A stretch of DNA of 64,000 nt, taken from assembly GCA_002049455.2 (NCBI GenBank), contig KV918787.1:1-64000 (forward strand), written 5' to 3'. Positions 59,835-64,000 of the stretch are shown here, one piece after another; the first letter of the stretch is position 1; every line of letters begins with the position of its first letter. A model generated the notes under the pieces. It was not told the origin of the DNA and did no database searches. It worked only from the letters and a program-made list of their open reading frames with translations. The stretch is from Porphyra umbilicalis. Taxonomy: Eukaryota > Rhodophyta > Bangiophyceae > Bangiales > Bangiaceae. The position numbers and the translations under genes were made by a program.

Positions 59835-62440
59835 ACATGAAAAGCAACTCTCGAATTGTGTCCTTAAGCCGGAAAACACAGCGGCATAGCCGTCGACGTC
59901 AGCGCAACGATCGGCCAATAAACCAAAGTCATTGCATGAGCCGAAAACTTGCATTATGGCCCCGCTCCGCGTGCCACCCCGAGCCCACTCCTAGTTCAGC
60001 TGCCAAGCTGGTTGGTCATCGTCGTCCAGCATACCGGCGCCACCAACACCCGCCCCAACGTCGCCGTCGCCGTCCTCTTCATGAGCCACGGTGTGCGGCC
60101 TGGGCCATGACCGCCTGGCGCTCAGTGGGCAGTAGTGTTTGTACCTCCTTCTCTAAGGCGTCGCGGCCGTCTTTGAGAGGGCAAAGCAGCGCCCACGCGC
60201 AAGAGCCGGGGAGTAGCTCAGCCGCCTTGAGCGACATAGTCGTCCACGAGCGGTCTGTGTCGAGAAGGATGTCCCGCAAGTTGCACGCCACACTGTTGAC
60301 CGCCTCGGCATCAAAGGGGCGTGTCGCTCGTACAAAGGCCTGCAAGAACAGCTCGGCAATGACGTATAGACACGCACTACCCACGACCACGTGGACGCCG
60401 TCGAGTGGGTCGTCAGAATCCAATTCGGCCGTGCCGTCATCTTCGGGAACGGCGCCCGTCGTCGTGGCGCGTGTCTTACAGAGCACGGCGAAGTAGTCGG
60501 AGTTGGTCCCTGCCCCCAACGTTGGGGCGACTGCATCGGGCTTGGACAGCTGCATGCTCGCTCCGGGTCGCGACAAGTAGATCGCAAACGGCTTCCAAAA
60601 TAGTTTGCGCGTCTCGGACCGCCCATCATGGAGGGCACTGTGGGTGACGGCGTCGGCCGCACGATCAATGCGGTCCATGTGCCGGACGAGGAGCCGTGTC
60701 TTGTTTCGAAAGACAGTCGGCCGCTTCTCGACCTGGATCAGAGCGTTTCGCTCATACACCTCGTGCACGATGACCGTGACGATCTTGGAGAACTGCTCAT
60801 TGCTGTACGTCGCTCGCGTCTTGCTCGCCGCAGGAAAGCTGATGGTGAGCACGTCTTTCTTGGTTAGCGGATCCGCGCCAACGGCGAAGGTGCGCCTGTT
60901 GAGGACCTTTGGGTGTTGATCACGCAGCAGCTTCGTCTCAAGCGCCTTGTTCACGGCGTCATGGAGCTCCTCCTTGTTCATCTGGTCGGGGGAGCGCACT
61001 TGGGGGGTTGTCCTCAATACGTGGACGACAGCCGCGGTCACGGACTTGACGAGGTCGGCCTTAACGACGGCTGCGGAGGGCTGCCGCTGCGCAAGCGCAT
61101 CGAGCTCCTCTGTAAAGACTGTTCGCATCAGCTTGGACAAAGGGCCATCGATGGCCAGCTGCTCTTTGTTCTTGTCATCAATCGAAGCGTCGACGACCCC
61201 CTTCAGCTTGACCTCAAGCCGTCCGAAAAGAGTGTTGAGCGCGTCAGAGCCAACGACTGGTGAGATGACGGCAGCAGCCGCCGCAGCGTCGGAGCCATCG
61301 CCGCCTGACGGAGACGAGGAACCTCCGCGAGCGGGGCGATGCCGCTTGGATGGCGTGAAGGTATAGAAAACGGGTGGAAAGGCTCACGCAGAGAACTAAG
61401 AAAGAAGGGGAGGGGATAAAGGTGGGAATGAGGATAGTAGGATGACATGGGAAGGGGGAGATGGCGAGTCAGATGCTGGGCCATGCCGAGCGCAGAGGTC
61501 AGCCGATTGATAAGCACCTTGTGGCACAACAAACAGCTCGCTCGCTCACCTGGGCGGCCAGCAGAACGACTGCGGACCCCCGCGCACGTACCCCCGCTCT
61601 ACTCCGCTCTCCTCGGCGGGGACGCCCCAGACACGCCCTCCGATGAATGTCAATGGCCGATTAACCTACAGTTCAACGGCGTCGCTGCTACTCACCACAC
61701 ACGTACCTCCGTTCAACGGTGTGGCTGCTACTCACCGCACACGTACCTCCACCCCGAACCTCACTCCCGCCGTAGACGCGCCCCACTGAATGGTGCCAAC
61801 GGCTACCCGCACCAAGGCACCAACGGCGCCACGCAGTTCCGGCCAGCGGCGCGGTAGCTGTACCCGAGGAGCGTACCCCCGCCCCACACCACGTGACCGA
61901 TGAAGGCATGCCGAACCGAATGGCCTCGGCGGCTACCAGCGGGTACTGTGTACCGCGGCACACAGGTCTCGACCGTGCCGCAATGCGCAGGCCAACGGTC
62001 GGGACGCTATGCCCCACGCGCGGTCCCGCGCCGCGCACCGAGGCACTGCAGTAGCCACCCTTCATCGAAATGGCAGCAACCGCCGCATCAGTTGGCGGCC
62101 AACGGCCCCGCCGGTACGACGGGAGCTCACACTGCTACCGTCGGGTCATCATACTAGGCGCTTCGGCCGGGAGACCCAGGGCCGAGGTAGGCGCCTCTGG
62201 TAACGAGTGTGCAAACGATCGCGACGCCCCTATGCTAGAATCAAGGTATTTTTGAGTTCCACATAATTGATGACAAACTACGGGTTTTATACAGACTGCA
62301 GTCCAGGGTTCCTGCTTCACAACAACTAGGGTGACTTGGCGGCCAACGCGCGCTAGGCGCCACGCCCGCGTCTGGATCCATGTAGGTGCACCTTACTCCT
62401 GGTCGCCTTCGCTGTGTCCCTGCGCTGATACTGCGTCACA
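59835..62440. other. 2.6-kb interruption of the transposase: nested insertion or intron with a gene inside
   Basis: Protein homology to copy 1 jumps from ...AVTDAIQAE (before 59834) to KEHLERGLQRLG (from about 62,490) with little missing. A possible splice pair exists: donor C|GTGAAA near 59815 and acceptor CAGTCAG|AC near 62476, same phase, which would read through cleanly. Alternatively another element has inserted. The interruption carries the opposite-strand ORF at 60079-61383 and, near 61,680-61,745, a 39-base direct duplication (GCTGCTACTCACCRCACACG...). Outside these no gene was seen. Confidence 0.55.
60079..61383 (-). CDS. Unknown protein encoded inside the transposase interruption
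   Basis: Open for about 434 codons, bounded upstream by an in-frame TGA at 61384-61386. No ATG precedes the sensible part (from FPPVFYTFTPSKRHRPARGG), and the first ATG is at about 61129 (MRTVFTEELDAL), so either that is the start or a 5' exon is missing. The protein has good composition: helical N-terminal part (LNTLFGRLEVKLKGVVDASI), basic middle (VEKRPTVFRNKTRLLVRHMD), an acidic spacer (PEDDGTAELDSDDPLDGV), then a hydrophobic helix (VVVGSACLYVIAELFLQAFV). No family recognised. It could be an accessory protein of the transposon or cargo of a nested element. Convergent with the upstream transposase part. Confidence 0.6.
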   Translation of the reverse strand, partial: AFPPVFYTFTPSKRHRPARGGSSSPSGGDGSDAAAAAAVISPVVGSDALNTLFGRLEVKLKGVVDASIDDKNKEQLAIDGPLSKLMRTVFTEELDALAQRQPSAAVVKADLVKSVTAAVVHVLRTTPQVRSPDQMNKEELHDAVNKALETKLLRDQHPKVLNRRTFAVGADPLTKKDVLTISFPAASKTRATYSNEQFSKIVTVIVHEVYERNALIQVEKRPTVFRNKTRLLVRHMDRIDRAADAVTHSALHDGRSETRKLFWKPFAIYLSRPGASMQLSKPDAVAPTLGAGTNSDYFAVLCKTRATTTGAVPEDDGTAELDSDDPLDGVHVVVGSACLYVIAELFLQAFVRATRPFDAEAVNSVACNLRDILLDTDRSWTTMSLKAAELLPGSCAWALLCPLKDGRDALEKEVQTLLPTERQAVMAQAAHRGS

Positions 62441-63334
62441 ATGTCACTTGCGCCGCGGTACGTCATCATGCTGCAGTCAGACGTGGAGGACGGCTCACTC
62501 ACGGACAAAGAGCACTTGGAGCGCGGCCTGCAGCGTCTCGGGCTCCGACAAGACTCTCATCGGAGCGTACTTCACCTTTGGGCACGCCAGCTGCCCGCGG
62601 GTATGTTTGATGGGCACCGCAGTGTGATGGTCGCACCAGACCACCTTATTTTCCACGGCCTTACCAAGAGGCTTGTGGCTGCCACGTTCAAATTGCTATC
62701 GGTTCATCAGCGGCGGCGTGTGGGCGTGTCCCTGCGGGAAGCACTGGCGCGCAGAGGCTACCGGACGTGTATGGTGTACAATGGCAAACGCAGCTCCGTT
62801 TTGTCCCTCGGCATATCGGAATGGGCGGCGACCCTCACCGTATTTGCCGCGGTTGTGCGACGCACGCTTGTGACCGCGACGCCGAGCGCGGACGCTCATA
62901 GGATAAGATTGCATCGGGCCCTAGAGGTAATTGACTCGTACACCACATTGGTGAACGCAGCCTACTTCTATCCCCGCGTGGAGCTGGACGGTGTTGACGA
63001 GTGCCGCAACCGCACAACGCCCGTACAGCTGCAGCAAAAGGCCGAGGTGTTCTTGTCTCTTGTACGAGCCTCCTGCCTGCGGCCGGACATGGCCAACTTC
63101 GGACTCTACCTTGACGTGCCAAACATCCACCGTCTCCAGGAGCTGGTCAAGTATGTCATCCCCGCGCTTCTGGACGTAAGGCACGCCCAGGAGCTGTTAT
63201 TTGAGAACGCACACCAGCCCCTCAAGAAGGCGCTGGTCACGGGCAATGGCCATGATGATGCCCTGCGGGCTATGACGCGCTACTGTCAAGCAGAGCTGGT
63301 GCAGCGCATTGCCCTGGACCTGCCTTCTTTTTAA
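62441..63334 (+). CDS. Second tnp2-type transposase, 3' part
   Basis: 297 codons, opening at ATG 62441 but with homology only from about residue 15. Blocks pair with copy 1: EHLERGLQRLGLRQDSHRSV against ESVKDALLLNGISDKSGSLI; SVMVAPDHLIFHGLTKRLVA against HVVVAPSHLLYYNIGSNLLM; PNIHRLQELVKYVIPALLDV against PSVHHLLELLYRTLPLVQLG; and ELLFENAHQPLKKALVTGNG against ELIFERFHQLAKREVSQSN, with the Glu candidate for the last catalytic residue. It therefore completes the 57.9-59.8 kb piece. It ends at 63334, soon after the core, without the longer tail of copy 1. Whether it is made as a separate polypeptide or by splicing is unknown. Confidence 0.72.
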   Translation: MSLAPRYVIMLQSDVEDGSLTDKEHLERGLQRLGLRQDSHRSVLHLWARQLPAGMFDGHRSVMVAPDHLIFHGLTKRLVAATFKLLSVHQRRRVGVSLREALARRGYRTCMVYNGKRSSVLSLGISEWAATLTVFAAVVRRTLVTATPSADAHRIRLHRALEVIDSYTTLVNAAYFYPRVELDGVDECRNRTTPVQLQQKAEVFLSLVRASCLRPDMANFGLYLDVPNIHRLQELVKYVIPALLDVRHAQELLFENAHQPLKKALVTGNGHDDALRAMTRYCQAELVQRIALDLPSF

Positions 63335-64000
63335 TTCCATCCTCTTGGCTGCAGCATCCTGGCGTGAGCTCATGCATCTCTCGGGCTTGGCCTTTGTTTA
63401 GCCGGTCAGGTGCGTCGTGGAGATGCTCGGGAGGCGTATTGGAGGACATCAGCGTTCCAGGAATGGCTCGCTCAATCGCCGCGGCCCGCTGCGCACGTGA
63501 AACGCCTCCGACGTGGCGCGGAAGGGCTACATTAGGCACAGGGGTCGGCCTTCAAGTCGGCGACGCGGTGTCTATTCTCGTGAGCCCCGCACCTGGCCTG
63601 ACGGAGGTCAATGTGGCGCAAGGTGCAGACGCCCGCAGTGAATGTGCGACGCGAGCTTTCTTCCGAATGACAGTTTCACGACAGCAGCGGGATTCTCATC
63701 TGCCGTTGTGCAACCGTACAAGAGCATCACTGGAGAAAACTCCTGGCAATGTGTTAATGGTCGTTTCCTTTTCCTCCCGCTGGAGGGAGCGAGGCGCGCA
63801 CTGGCTTTGCACGACTGTCGATGCCAATGTGTTGTTACTGCGTCTAGTGTGGAGCACACACCCTCCGACCGTTGGCTACTCTTTGGCCGTGCGTCGGGGT
63901 TCCCGGCACGCAGCGGGTAGGTTGAGTGAGCATGAGTCCCAGTCGGCTCGGCTGCGAGGAGGGTAGGAGTAGGGCACGGTCATTGTTTAAATTGAGCCAG
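63335..64000. other. 3' flank of the second transposase, no gene seen
   Basis: Ordinary GC. Open frames on both strands have no recognisable protein character. No terminal inverted repeat was identified before the window ends. Confidence 0.35.

Overview
The window looks like nuclear DNA from a GC-rich, intron-poor eukaryote, most likely an alga. My best guess is a bangiophyte red alga of the Porphyra/Pyropia kind. That is inferred from the very high GC, Ala/Gly/Pro-rich proteins, a bacterial-type RF3 with an organelle-targeting-like leader next to eukaryote-only genes (DPH4, NAPE-PLD), and only one clear spliceosomal intron. No marker gene proves it.

Positions 1-31.3 kb form the gene-bearing, very GC-rich part. 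In order: the N-terminal end of an ABCB-type ABC transporter (-, cut by the window edge); an Ala-rich coiled-coil protein with a C2-like N-terminus (+); a Gly-rich secreted protein (-); a bZIP transcription factor (+); a NAPE-hydrolysing phospholipase D of the metallo-beta-lactamase fold (+, one intron); organellar peptide chain release factor 3 (-); a DPH4/DNAJC24-type J-protein (+, head to head with RF3); and a large Ser/Thr kinase (+). In five of these eight genes the reading frame changes inside G/C homopolymer runs, so I report them as composite gene spans. The long spaces between them hold dispersed repeats: a Tc1/mariner-like MITE family, a family with CCCTGGAC/GTCCAGGG ends, GGGCGC-rich direct repeats and simple-sequence tracts.

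Positions 31.3-64 kb are a lower-GC compartment dominated by mobile elements. It holds two copies of one tnp2-type (CMC/Plavaka-like) DDE DNA transposon, at 35.5-39.2 kb (nearly open) and 45.3-48.4 kb (decayed and 3'-truncated); a KDM5-like JmjC + C5HC2 protein gene lying tail to tail with the better transposase copy and carrying about 17 N-terminal 36-residue tandem repeats; three unrelated minisatellites; a PIF/Harbinger transposase; a Gag-like LTR-element fragment; and a second, distantly related tnp2-type transposase whose coding sequence is interrupted by about 2.6 kb that carries an unknown opposite-strand ORF.

The most interesting possibility is that the JmjC demethylase-like gene is cargo of the tnp2-type transposon, that is, a mobile element carrying its own chromatin eraser. 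The alternative, a host gene beside an insertion, cannot be excluded from this window alone.
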